Shown one piece after another: positions 6,954-16,291 of a stretch of DNA of 64,000 bases. Position 1 is the stretch's first letter. Each line of letters starts with the position of its first letter. The stretch comes from an uncultured Oscillospiraceae bacterium. GTDB lineage: Bacteria; Bacillota; Clostridia; Oscillospirales; Acutalibacteraceae. Where the stretch lies: positions 1-64,000 of the forward strand of contig URPR01000005.1 of NCBI GenBank assembly GCA_900549775.1. The letters run 5' to 3'. Both the position numbers and the translations under genes were made by a program. Under the pieces are notes generated by a model. The model was given only the letters and a program-made list of their open reading frames with translations. It was not told the origin of the DNA and ran no database searches.

Positions 6954-9548
6954 TTAGCCCTTTGCGTCATACCAGCTTTTCCCTACAGAGGCTTCGGCTA
7001 TTAATGGTACACTAATGTTTACAGCGTGTGCCATTTCGCTTTCTAATATATATTTAACTCTTTCAGCTTGATTTTGTAAAGCTTCTACGATAATTTCATC
7101 GTGTACCTGCAAAATTATTTTAGCATCTAACTTTTCTTCCCGAATTTTTTTATCGACATTGATCATTGCGATTTTTATAATATCTGCAGCGGACCCTTGT
7201 ATAGGCATGTTTCTAGCCACTCGTTCGCCAAAAGAACGCAAGTTAAAATTTGAAGATTTAAGTTCTGGTAAATATCTCCTTCTTCCGAACATAGTTTCAG
7301 CAAACCCTGTTTTCTTTGCAAAATTTATAGTTTCTTGCATATATTTTTCTATATTTGAGTAATGCTTAAAATAATTTTTTATATAAGAATCGGCCTCTTT
7401 GCGGCTAACGCCAATATCCTTAGCGAGTGAAAATGCGCTTATCCCGTAAATTATTCCGAAATTCACAGCTTTTGCGCGACTTCTCATAAGAGGCGTTACC
7501 ATGTCGATAGGAACGTTAAAAACTTGAGAGGCTGTTACTTTATGAATATCGACATCGTTCTTAAATGCATAGATCATATTCTGGTCATTTGACAAGTGCG
7601 CCAATATTCTCAATTCTATTTGAGAGTAGTCTGCGTCCACCAAAAGATAGCCTTCTTTAGCTATAAAAAATTTTCTGAACTCTTTGCCAAGCTCGGTTTT
7701 AACAGGAATGTTTTGCAAATTTGGCTCTGTAGAGCTAATCCTTCCAGTTTTGGTTTCGGTTTGGTTGAAAGTAGAATGGATTTTTCCATCATCGGAAATA
7801 GCCTTCGCGAGCCCGTCGCAGTAAGTAGATTTTAGTTTAGTCAAGGTCCTGTACTGTAAAATTTCTTCTATGACAGGATGGGTGTATCTCAATGACTCTA
7901 GAACTTCTGCACTTGTAGAATATCCGTTTTTAGTTTTTTTGCGAACAGGCAAGCTTAAGTCTTCAAAAAGTGCAATACCAAGCTGTTTAGGAGAATTTAT
8001 ATTCACATCGTTGCCTAAAGTAGTTTTTATTTTAGATTCCAGTTTTTCAATATCTACAGTCAATTTTGCAGCGAATTCCTCCAAAGCGGTCCTATTCACA
8101 CAGAAGCCCTCATACTCCATAGAGGCAAGTACTTTGGCAAAAGGTATCTCTATTTCTTTCAACAATTTTTCCTCATTACGTTGAGAAATTTTTTCAGAGA
8201 GAGTTAAAAACAGATGATATGTAGAAATGACATTTTTTATTAAATCCAGGTGTTCTGATGCATCAATATGCTGCGCAGGAATGGAATACTCTGAGACAAG
8301 CTTTTCAATATCGTAATTTTTAGATGAGGAATTCAACAAATACGCTGCCAAAATTACATCGAAATCAACATTTCTCATGTCAACGTTGAGCTTATTGCAG
8401 AGATAGAACAGAGACTTTATATTGTATGTTACTTTTATTATCGTTTGATCTTCAAAAATACTTTTCACAAAATTAAAAAAATTTTTTTGAGATTGACCGA
8501 CAACGTAAACTTCATCGTTTAAATAAAAAGCGAGTTCTGTTATTTCTTCAGAGTTAAAGTTAGCAAAAAATACCGCTGTTCCACCTTCAGTTAGTTTTTC
8601 CCTTAAAGCGTCAAGGTCGAAATTATTTATAACTTTGACGGGCTTGTCTACTACAACGTTGTCATCTTCATGTGGACAGTCAGGTAGATTTAATTTTTTT
8701 ATCATTGAAAACATTTCAAGCTCAGAAAGAAGTTTAGAGGCTTTAGCGTGCTCGCCTTCCCCGATAATGTAATTTGAAATATTGGTATCTATGGGGATGT
8801 CTTTTACGATAGTGCCCAGGTATCTGCTTAGCTGAGCACTGTCTTTTCCCTCTATGAGTTTTCTTTTCACGCCTGGTTTTATGTCGAGAGTTTCAATGTT
8901 ATCATAAATGTAATCAATTGAGCCAAATTTTTGAACCAATTCCAATGCGCCCTTTTGTCCAATACCAGGAACTCCAGGAATATTGTCTGAGGCGTCCCCT
9001 TGCAAGGCTTTTACATCAATTAATTGTTGAGGTTGAATCCCATAAGTTTCATATATTTTTTCCTCATCGTAAAGCACGACTTCTGCCTTGCCAAATTTGG
9101 TAGATGTAATCCTAACAGAGACATTTTTATTTACCAATTGCAAGCTGTCCTTGTCTCCAGTAGCAATAATGCAGGTGTTTCCACTATTTGTGCAGCTTTG
9201 CGCCAACGTGCCTAGGATGTCATCAGCTTCAAAGCCTTCCTTTTCTACAAGCTTGTACCCTAAGTGCGAAAGAAGTTCCTTTAAAACTGGAAACTGCATA
9301 TAAAGCTCTTCGGGCATACCTTTTCTCTTGGCTTTATATCCATCGTAATACTTGTGGCGAAAGGTGGGAGATTTCATATCGAAAGCTATAGCGACTGCGT
9401 CTGGAGTGGTTTCCTCTTTCAGTTTACTTAAAATATTTAAAAATCCATATATAGCATTGGTATAAAAACCATTTTTCGTACTCAACAGCTTTACTCCATA
9501 AAATGCTCTATTTAAGATACTGTTTCCATCTAAGACTAATAATTTCAC
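6954..9548 (-). CDS. polA: DNA polymerase I
   Basis: Gap-filling and primer-removal polymerase, 864 aa. It has an N-terminal 5' nuclease domain (about 1-290, with EADDILGTLA and GDASDNIPGVPGIG), a middle 3'-5' exonuclease-like domain, and a family A polymerase domain (about 480-864). Polymerase motifs A (DADYSQIELR, about 636), B (ending NFGIIYG, about 698) and C (VHDEIIVE, about 816) are intact. The middle domain begins FFANFNSEE rather than the Asp-x-Glu needed for proofreading, so the exonuclease is predicted inactive, as in Bacillus-type enzymes. The start is GTG with GAGAGGTG upstream. A promoter with an extended -10 lies about 100 bases upstream. Confidence 0.97.
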   Translation of the reverse strand: MKLLVLDGNSILNRAFYGVKLLSTKNGFYTNAIYGFLNILSKLKEETTPDAVAIAFDMKSPTFRHKYYDGYKAKRKGMPEELYMQFPVLKELLSHLGYKLVEKEGFEADDILGTLAQSCTNSGNTCIIATGDKDSLQLVNKNVSVRITSTKFGKAEVVLYDEEKIYETYGIQPQQLIDVKALQGDASDNIPGVPGIGQKGALELVQKFGSIDYIYDNIETLDIKPGVKRKLIEGKDSAQLSRYLGTIVKDIPIDTNISNYIIGEGEHAKASKLLSELEMFSMIKKLNLPDCPHEDDNVVVDKPVKVINNFDLDALREKLTEGGTAVFFANFNSEEITELAFYLNDEVYVVGQSQKNFFNFVKSIFEDQTIIKVTYNIKSLFYLCNKLNVDMRNVDFDVILAAYLLNSSSKNYDIEKLVSEYSIPAQHIDASEHLDLIKNVISTYHLFLTLSEKISQRNEEKLLKEIEIPFAKVLASMEYEGFCVNRTALEEFAAKLTVDIEKLESKIKTTLGNDVNINSPKQLGIALFEDLSLPVRKKTKNGYSTSAEVLESLRYTHPVIEEILQYRTLTKLKSTYCDGLAKAISDDGKIHSTFNQTETKTGRISSTEPNLQNIPVKTELGKEFRKFFIAKEGYLLVDADYSQIELRILAHLSNDQNMIYAFKNDVDIHKVTASQVFNVPIDMVTPLMRSRAKAVNFGIIYGISAFSLAKDIGVSRKEADSYIKNYFKHYSNIEKYMQETINFAKKTGFAETMFGRRRYLPELKSSNFNLRSFGERVARNMPIQGSAADIIKIAMINVDKKIREEKLDAKIILQVHDEIIVEALQNQAERVKYILESEMAHAVNISVPLIAEASVGKSWYDAKG

Positions 9549-9643
9549 TTAAAACACCTCTCGACTTCAGAAATCAGATTTTTAAATAACTTAGCGCAAT
9601 CAACACAGTAGACAAAATTAATGCCAAATGAGTATTTTAAAAT

Positions 9644-9652
9644 ATTATAGCA
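9644..9652 (-). promoter_or_regulatory. Extended -10 promoter for polA
   Basis: On the minus strand the sequence reads TGCTATAAT, a TGn extension joined to a perfect -10. No clear -35 precedes it. It lies 96 bases before the polA GTG, in the 196-base gap after pfkA. Confidence 0.5.
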
Positions 9653-9744
9653 TTTTTCCTTACAAGGGAAAACGGAAAAATAATTTTTTCGTTAAAAATA
9701 AAATGCAACGAGTTAAAATAATACTCTCACACCTTAGTTTGTTT

Positions 9745-10734
9745 TTATATTGAAATGTCTAGAGCAACTTTGTACAAGTCCATGTCGAGACTTTTAATCA
9801 TTTTTATAGCTTCGGCTATGTTGTAGTCAACTACTTCTGAACATTTTAAAGCAATAATTCTGTTAAGCTTGTTCTCTTTTATTAGCTTTATAGCGTGATG
9901 TCCCATTCTGCTAGCGATGACCCTGTCTCGTAAAGTAGGATTGCCCCCACGTTGTACATGTCCTAAAATGGTAGTGCGAGCTTCTATGCCAGTTTTTGTA
10001 AATATCCTTTCTGCAATTTCGTCTACATGGTCCACTCCCTCAGCGACTATAATGATGAAATGCTGTTTACCGGTCTTTTGAGTTTGCTTTATTCGCTCTA
10101 AAATATTTTTGTTGAAATCGTAGTCAACTTCCGGAACTACAATAGCGGTCGCACCTACAGCGATTCCGGCATTTAAAGCTATCTCACCGCTTCTTCTACC
10201 CATAACTTCAACTACACTGCATCTGTTATGAGATTGTGCAGTATCGCGGATTTTGTCAACCATCTGCATAGCTGTATTCATCGCGGTATCAAAGCCAATG
10301 GTATATTCTGTGGAACCTATGTCGTTGTCGATGGTCGCGGGAATACCTATGCATTTAACGCCTGCTAAAGCTAGCTCATTTGCCCCTTTGAATGAGCCAT
10401 CGCCGCCTATTACAACTACGGTATCTATCTTGTGTTTGTCGCAGGTTTCTTTTGCTTTTAAAATACCTTCTGGAGTCAAAAATCTGGGACTGCGTGCTGT
10501 GTACAGGAACGTACCGCCTCTATGCAATATGTCTCTCACAGAACGTAAGTTAAGTTCAATCAGGTCTGAGTCGATAAGACCGTTGTACCCTTTTCTGACC
10601 CCAAAGACATTCATTCCTTCACCAATTCCAGCCCTTACAACTGCTCGTATAGCCGCATTCATACCGGGTGCATCTCCGCCGCTTGTAAGTACGGCGATGT
10701 TTTTTTGCTTATGAGAATAATTAAAATTTTCCAT
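9745..10734 (-). CDS. pfkA: 6-phosphofructokinase (ATP-dependent)
   Basis: Phosphorylates fructose 6-phosphate to fructose 1,6-bisphosphate, the committed step of glycolysis. The protein has 329 aa. Seen motifs are the nucleotide loop SGGDAPGMNAAIRA (about 18-31), GGDGSFKGA (110-118) and the catalytic TIDNDIGST (134-142). The glycine in GGDGS and the non-lysine residue before TIDND mark the ATP-using rather than the pyrophosphate-using enzyme. GGAGG precedes the ATG. It lies between dnaE (upstream, across cloverleaf C) and polA. Confidence 0.96.
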   Translation of the reverse strand: MENFNYSHKQKNIAVLTSGGDAPGMNAAIRAVVRAGIGEGMNVFGVRKGYNGLIDSDLIELNLRSVRDILHRGGTFLYTARSPRFLTPEGILKAKETCDKHKIDTVVVIGGDGSFKGANELALAGVKCIGIPATIDNDIGSTEYTIGFDTAMNTAMQMVDKIRDTAQSHNRCSVVEVMGRRSGEIALNAGIAVGATAIVVPEVDYDFNKNILERIKQTQKTGKQHFIIIVAEGVDHVDEIAERIFTKTGIEARTTILGHVQRGGNPTLRDRVIASRMGHHAIKLIKENKLNRIIALKCSEVVDYNIAEAIKMIKSLDMDLYKVALDISI

Positions 10735-10763
10735 AACTGAATATTCCTCCGGAGCTTATTTAT

Positions 10764-10862
10764 GGGCCCCCGGCACAAAAATATTTTTGTGCCGGGGGAA
10801 GTAAAAAGATAAACTTATCTTTTTACTTCCCCCGAACAGTTTTTTAAACTGTTCGGGGGCCC
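10764..10862. repeat. Cloverleaf palindromic element C
   Basis: All 99 bases pair. Outer stem 10764-10771 with 10855-10862 (GGGCCCCC/GGGGGCCC). Arm 1 is 10772-10793, a perfect 22-base palindrome without a loop. Arm 2 is 10794-10833, with a 19-bp stem and a two-base centre. Arm 3 is 10834-10854, with a 9-bp stem and three-base loop. No base is left over at the junction. It lies between dnaE and pfkA. The T-run at its right end (10864-10868) is on the plus strand, opposite to both genes. Confidence 0.88.
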
Positions 10863-10880
10863 CTTTTTACACACACTTAT

Positions 10881-13800
10881 TTACTTTTTCAAAACCACAG
10901 CTTTTTCGCCTACTTGCCTTTTAAGTTCCATTATAAGCACTTCATTTACGTCAACCCAAAGAGACCTAGGTGCAAGAGCTAAAGATTTAGTTTCTTCAAA
11001 ATAAAAATAAACAGGTTCATTTCCGTCAAATATGCTTATGAGATTTTTAGCTTTGTGATACTCAGGAGCATCATTATTTTTCACTTTAACATACAACCCA
11101 CGTTTTTCGCTTTTTGCTGCTAAAGATGTAGTCCTATTAGTACTTTTGGCATTGTCACTGTCCACAGCGCAAACACTATCGCATACTACTCTTATCTCGT
11201 CTTCGTCCAAAAAGGAAACTCTAACTCCAAAAACTACAATTGTGCCTTCTTGTAAAAATGACGAAAAACGATCAAATGCTTTAGGGAAAACTATAACCTC
11301 AACATGTCCGCTTGTATCTTCTATGTCGACAAATGCCATCATGCTATTAGTTTTAGTAGATTTTATTTTTACGCTGGATATGATAGCTAAAATTTTAACA
11401 CTGTCATTATTTTTTACATTATGAGAAAAAATATCAGAAATTCTAGAGTAATTTCTTTCTTTGATTAATTCATTGTATTTAGACATAGGATGCCCGGAAA
11501 TATACATCCCGGTTGCTTCTTTTTCCATTGTCAAAAGCTCAAACAGTTCAAATTCATCAACTTTCGGAAGGTCTAATGCACTGTTGTTATCTTCATTTTC
11601 TTTGCGAATATCGAAAAATCCGATTTGACCCTCTATGTTACTTTTTTTAGAGCTTTCAATAGCGTCTATTATATTATTGAAAGACAAAATCATTTGTTTA
11701 CGGTTGGCTGTTAAGTTATCAAAAGCACCCGATTTTATCAAATTTTCCACAGCTTTTTTATTTACGTCTTTGCCTGAAAGTCTTTTGCAAAAATCATAAA
11801 GGGAAGTAAATTTTCCACCATTGGTCCTTTCTGAGATTATAGACCTTACAGCACCCTTACCAAGTCCTTTGACGGCTAAAAGTCCAAATCTTATGTTTCC
11901 GTCTACTGATGCGAAAAATTCTTGACTTTCATTTACAGATGGCGGCAAAATTTTTATTCCTAAACGGGTGCATTCCTCGATATACGCAGTTACTTTGTCT
12001 GTGTTGTCGAGCACGCTCGTAAGCAACGAGGCCATGAACTCACTTTTATAGTGGCATTTTAAAAAGGCAGTTTGGTAGGCCACAAATGCGTAAGCTGCAG
12101 CATGAGATTTATTGAATGCATATGAGGCAAAGCTTTCCATTTCGGAATAAATCTTAGAAGCAACTTTTTCGTCAATACCGCGATGTATACACCCTTCTAC
12201 AACAATTTTTCCATTTTCGTCTTTCAAGCCGTTTATAAAAATCTGATGTTCTCGTTCCATAACGTCGGCTTTTTTCTTTGACATTGCCCTTCTTACAATG
12301 TCGGCCCTACCAAGAGAAAATCCGGCCAAAGTTCTAAAAATCTGCATAACCTGTTCTTGATAAACTATACACCCATAAGTAACGTCCAATATTTCCTTGA
12401 GCGCCGGGTGAGCGTATTTTATTTTTTCAGGGTTATGCCTGTTTTCTATATACTTAGGTATGGAGCTCATAGGACCCGGTCGGTAAAGAGAAATAACCGC
12501 AATTAAATCTTCGATATTTTCAGGTTTCAGCTGCATAAGCACATTTTTCATTCCGGCTGATTCAAACTGAAACACGCCTTCTGTATCGCCCTTTGAAATC
12601 ATCTTGAAAACAGACTTATCTTCAGTATCGATATTTTCGATTTTAAAATCAGGATGCTTTTGGCGGATAAGCTTTTCCGTGTCGCTGATAACTGTGAGAG
12701 TACGAAGTCCTAAAAAGTCCATTTTCAAAAGTCCAAGCTCATCGAGAGTAGTCATGGTATATTGAGTCACGACGGAATCATCGTTTTTGGCAAGAGGGAC
12801 ATAGTCACTAACGGGATTTTCGGTTATAACTACGCCGGCAGCATGCGTCGAAGAATGCCTTGGCATTCCTTCTAATTTCCTTGCTGTATCTATTAGCTCT
12901 TTAACTTCGGGGTCTTGATTATATTTCGAGTTGAGTTCTGTTGAAGATTTTAATGCTTTTTCAATTGTTATATAAAGTTCATTTGGAATTAATTTTGAGA
13001 TAGAGTCAACCTTCGAGTACGGCATGTTCAACGCTCTTCCAACGTCTTTTATTGCGGCTCTGGCGGCCATTGTACCAAATGTTATTATTTGAGCAACGTG
13101 ATCGTCTCCGTATTTTTTTATTACGTAGTCAATTACTTCTCCACGGCGAGCGTAACAGAAGTCAATGTCAAAATCCGGCATGCTTACTCTTTCCGGGTTC
13201 AAAAAACGCTCAAAAAGTAAATTGTACTTTATAGGATCTATGCCGGTTATGCCGATGCAATACGCACATAAGCTTCCTGCACCGGAACCTCTTCCCGGGC
13301 CTACGCTAATTCCTACACTTTTTGCGTACCGTATGAAGTCATGCACAATTAAAAAATAATCTACATATCCCATTTGGTTTATAATGGAAAGCTCGTATTC
13401 TAAGCGTTCCACAAGCTTTTGTGCAGGAGAAGCTCCGTAATGCAAATATAAGCCATCGTAGCATTGTTTTTTGAAGTACTCGTAATGATCCATGTTATCA
13501 GGCACGTCAAAATGAGGCAATTTAGTCTCTCCGAACGTAAATTCTACATTGCACCTGTCAGCTATTTTTACAGTGTTTTCATACGCTTCAGGGAGGTGAG
13601 GAAAGAGCTCCTTCATTTCCGCTTCATTTTTTACATAAAACTCATTTGTCTGAAATTCCATCTTGTTTTCATCGTCTATAGTATGGTTTGTCTGTATGCA
13701 GAGCAGAATTTCGTGCATACGGTTGTCTTCTTTGCTTATATAATGACAGTCATTTGTAACGACTAGTGGAGTTCCGGTATCTCTTGCTAAGTCAATTATA

Positions 13801-14363
13801 TGCGGGTTAACGAGTTTTTGCTCTTCGATACCATGATCTTGCAGTTCGAGATAAAAATTTTCTTCTCCAAATATGTCTTTGTACTTATGCACAATTTTTT
13901 TGGCAAGGTCATAATCTTTAGACAATAAGGCCCTTGGCACTTCTCCGGCAAGGCAAGCTGAAAGTGCAATTAATCCTTCACTGTGATTTCTAAGGAGTTC
14001 CTCGTCCACTCTAGGCTTGGTGTAAAAGCCGTCAATAAATGAACTTGAAACTATTTTTATTAAGTTTTCATAACCCGTATTATTTTCACACAAAAGCACC
14101 AAATGATATCTTTGTGAATCAAATTCACGAGTTTTATCAAACCTAGAGCGAGGAGCAACATAAACTTCGCAGCCAATGATAGGTTTTATATTATTTTTTT
14201 TAGCTTCTTTGTAAAAGTCCATCACACCATACATAACGCCGTGGTCTGTGATAGCTACAGCTTTTTGTTCTGAGTCTTTTACATGTTTTATTAATTCTTT
14301 TATTTTGCAAGCACCATCAAGCAGACTGTACTCGCTGTGCAGGTGCAAATGAACAAAGCCCAT
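10881..14363 (-). CDS. dnaE: DNA polymerase III subunit alpha
   Basis: Replicative family C polymerase of 1160 aa. The N-terminal PHP domain starts FVHLHLHSEYSLLDGA (about 3-18) and keeps its metal-binding His and Asp residues (ITDHGVMYG). The palm carries catalytic aspartates in PDFDIDF (about 397-403). Thumb, fingers and a C-terminal OB fold (about 985-1080) follow. It is DnaE rather than PolC, because the proofreading domain is absent. In Firmicutes this enzyme usually works with PolC, not seen here. A good minus-strand promoter and AGGAGGGAG site precede the ATG. Confidence 0.97.
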   Translation of the reverse strand: MGFVHLHLHSEYSLLDGACKIKELIKHVKDSEQKAVAITDHGVMYGVMDFYKEAKKNNIKPIIGCEVYVAPRSRFDKTREFDSQRYHLVLLCENNTGYENLIKIVSSSFIDGFYTKPRVDEELLRNHSEGLIALSACLAGEVPRALLSKDYDLAKKIVHKYKDIFGEENFYLELQDHGIEEQKLVNPHIIDLARDTGTPLVVTNDCHYISKEDNRMHEILLCIQTNHTIDDENKMEFQTNEFYVKNEAEMKELFPHLPEAYENTVKIADRCNVEFTFGETKLPHFDVPDNMDHYEYFKKQCYDGLYLHYGASPAQKLVERLEYELSIINQMGYVDYFLIVHDFIRYAKSVGISVGPGRGSGAGSLCAYCIGITGIDPIKYNLLFERFLNPERVSMPDFDIDFCYARRGEVIDYVIKKYGDDHVAQIITFGTMAARAAIKDVGRALNMPYSKVDSISKLIPNELYITIEKALKSSTELNSKYNQDPEVKELIDTARKLEGMPRHSSTHAAGVVITENPVSDYVPLAKNDDSVVTQYTMTTLDELGLLKMDFLGLRTLTVISDTEKLIRQKHPDFKIENIDTEDKSVFKMISKGDTEGVFQFESAGMKNVLMQLKPENIEDLIAVISLYRPGPMSSIPKYIENRHNPEKIKYAHPALKEILDVTYGCIVYQEQVMQIFRTLAGFSLGRADIVRRAMSKKKADVMEREHQIFINGLKDENGKIVVEGCIHRGIDEKVASKIYSEMESFASYAFNKSHAAAYAFVAYQTAFLKCHYKSEFMASLLTSVLDNTDKVTAYIEECTRLGIKILPPSVNESQEFFASVDGNIRFGLLAVKGLGKGAVRSIISERTNGGKFTSLYDFCKRLSGKDVNKKAVENLIKSGAFDNLTANRKQMILSFNNIIDAIESSKKSNIEGQIGFFDIRKENEDNNSALDLPKVDEFELFELLTMEKEATGMYISGHPMSKYNELIKERNYSRISDIFSHNVKNNDSVKILAIISSVKIKSTKTNSMMAFVDIEDTSGHVEVIVFPKAFDRFSSFLQEGTIVVFGVRVSFLDEDEIRVVCDSVCAVDSDNAKSTNRTTSLAAKSEKRGLYVKVKNNDAPEYHKAKNLISIFDGNEPVYFYFEETKSLALAPRSLWVDVNEVLIMELKRQVGEKAVVLKK

Positions 14364-14393
14364 GAAAGCTCCCTCCTAATAGTTATTACATTT

Positions 14394-14422
14394 ATTATAT
14401 ATTCATAATTTATTTTTGTCGA
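14394..14422 (-). promoter_or_regulatory. Sigma-A-type promoter for dnaE
   Basis: On the minus strand: TCGACA, a 17-base spacer and TATAAT, about 30 bases before the dnaE ATG. The -35 has one mismatch to TTGACA. Confidence 0.7.
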
Positions 14423-14501
14423 TAAATAAAGTTAATTTTCTAAATTTTAAAAATTATTTGCATTTATGTTGTAAAAACCGCGTGATATTTTCCTGTATAG
14501 T

Positions 14502-14529
14502 AAAAATCCCCCATATGTGGGGGATTTTT
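14502..14529 (-). terminator. Terminator of the hydrogenase operon
   Basis: The hairpin AAAAATCCCCCA-loop-TGGGGGATTTTT overlaps the hydA stop codon and ends in T residues on the minus strand. It separates the hydrogenase operon from the dnaE promoter. Confidence 0.8.
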
Positions 14530-16270
14530 AAAATCGATTTCTTTTTTTATAGCTTGTGTGTAGAATCTCATGTGCTTTATGGCTACCGGGTTCACCCAGA
14601 AAGTCCTTGTACAGTTCTTTTATAGCGGGGTTTTCGTGAGATTTCCTCAGCGAAAGACTTCTATCCTCCTTATAAAGGGCTTCTGCTCTTAACTTATTTA
14701 AATCAGAAAAATTTCTGACATCTGCGCTTTGTAATGGCTGACCTCCTCCGTTTACACAGCCTCCAGGACAGCACATTATTTCAATAAAATGATAATCAGC
14801 TGTACCATTTTTTATTTTATCCAAAATAACAACTGCATTTTTCAAGCCACTTACAGCAGCTACTTTTACGTTGAACCCGGCAATTTTATATACAGCTTCC
14901 TTGATACCCGCAGGTCCTCTCAACTCATGATACTCCAAATTTTCTTGACTTTTGCCAGTTAAAATATCGTTAGCAGTTCTAAGAGCGGCTTCCATTACAC
15001 CACCAGTTGTGCCGAAAATAGCTCCGGCCCCTGTGGAAACACCAAGAATAGGATCAAAATCTTTATCAGGCAGCGACTGGAAGTCTATGCAAGCACTTTT
15101 TATCATTCTGGCAAGTTCTCTTGTCGTTAACGTAAAATCAGTATCTGGTACACCCGCTGCGTTTTGATCATCGCGTGTTATTTCAAATTTCTTCGCCGTA
15201 CATGGCATTATGCTAACTACCACTATACTTTTAGGGTCTATATTGTTCTTTTTTGCGTACCAGGTTTTTATTATGGCCCCTTGCATCTGTTGTGGTGACT
15301 TACAACTTGAGAGGTTTTTCAAAAGCTCTGGGTAATAGTGTTCGCAAAACTTGATCCATCCTGGTGAGCAAGACGTTATCATGGGAAGAGTTCCACCATT
15401 TTTCAGTCTATCTATGAACTCATGCGCCTCCTCAACTATTGTCAAATCTGCACCGAAGTCCGTATCGAAAACTTTATTAAACCCTAGCCTGCGCAATGCT
15501 GCTACCATTTTTCCTTTCACGTTGGTGCCTATGGGCATATTGAAACTTTCACCTAAAGTAGCTCTAATTGACGGGGCTGTGTGGACTACAACATATTTTG
15601 ATGGATCGTTTATAGCTTCCATCACATCGTCTCCACTGTCTCTTTCTCTTAGCGCGCCTGTCGGACAGTTTACTATGCACTGCCCGCAAGATACGCACGT
15701 AACGTCGTTTAAGTCTTTATCAAAAGCACAGCCAATCTGAGTGTCAAATCCTCTATTGTTTGCACCGATGACCCCTACGTGCTGTTCTCTGCAAGCCGCT
15801 TCACATCTTCTGCATAATATACACTTGCTGTTATCGCGAATTAAATGCAAACAGCTATCATCATATCTGTAATCTGGCAATGCCCCATCGAAGTTACCTT
15901 CATCCTGAATACCGAACTGTTTACTTAAACTTTGTAATTCGCATTCGCCGTTTCTACTGCAAGAAAGGCATGCCCGTTTGTGCGTAGAAAGCAGCAGTTC
16001 GAGTGTAGTTTTCCTAGATTTTTTTACACGTTCAGTATTTGTAAATATCTCCATGCCATCGGTTACTGGCGCTACGCAAGATGCCACTAAGTTTTTAGCT
16101 CCTTTGACTTCTACTACACAGATCCTACAAGCGCCAATTTCATTTATATCTTTTAAATAACAAAGCGTAGGAATATGAATGCCGGCATCTCTGGCAGCTT
16201 CTAAAATGGTTTGACCTTTTTTTGCAGTAACTTCAATATTATTGATTTTAATATTTACTGTATTTCCCAT
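14528..16270 (-). CDS. hydA: [FeFe]-hydrogenase catalytic subunit (HydA)
   Basis: Reduces protons to H2 in a NADH-linked, probably ferredoxin-coupled bifurcating complex with HydB and HydC. The 580-aa protein has an N-terminal 2Fe-2S domain (about 1-80), a His-containing Cys cluster segment (HKRACLSCSRNGECELQ, about 96-112), two 4Fe-4S clusters (CILCRRCEAACR and CVSCGQCIVNCP) and the H-cluster domain. H-cluster motifs are TSCSPGW (about 302), MPCTAKKFE (about 358) and CCPGGCVNGGG (about 502); all cysteines are kept. This is the group A3-type layout. The HydE, HydF and HydG maturases are not in the window. Confidence 0.95.
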   Translation of the reverse strand: MGNTVNIKINNIEVTAKKGQTILEAARDAGIHIPTLCYLKDINEIGACRICVVEVKGAKNLVASCVAPVTDGMEIFTNTERVKKSRKTTLELLLSTHKRACLSCSRNGECELQSLSKQFGIQDEGNFDGALPDYRYDDSCLHLIRDNSKCILCRRCEAACREQHVGVIGANNRGFDTQIGCAFDKDLNDVTCVSCGQCIVNCPTGALRERDSGDDVMEAINDPSKYVVVHTAPSIRATLGESFNMPIGTNVKGKMVAALRRLGFNKVFDTDFGADLTIVEEAHEFIDRLKNGGTLPMITSCSPGWIKFCEHYYPELLKNLSSCKSPQQMQGAIIKTWYAKKNNIDPKSIVVVSIMPCTAKKFEITRDDQNAAGVPDTDFTLTTRELARMIKSACIDFQSLPDKDFDPILGVSTGAGAIFGTTGGVMEAALRTANDILTGKSQENLEYHELRGPAGIKEAVYKIAGFNVKVAAVSGLKNAVVILDKIKNGTADYHFIEIMCCPGGCVNGGGQPLQSADVRNFSDLNKLRAEALYKEDRSLSLRKSHENPAIKELYKDFLGEPGSHKAHEILHTSYKKRNRF

Positions 16271-16291
16271 TTAAACAACGATTCTCCTTTC

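Noticed and set aside
10253..10714. Plus-strand open frame of 153 codons opposite pfkA
   Set aside because: It is a shadow of the pfkA coding strand, with no ribosome binding site.
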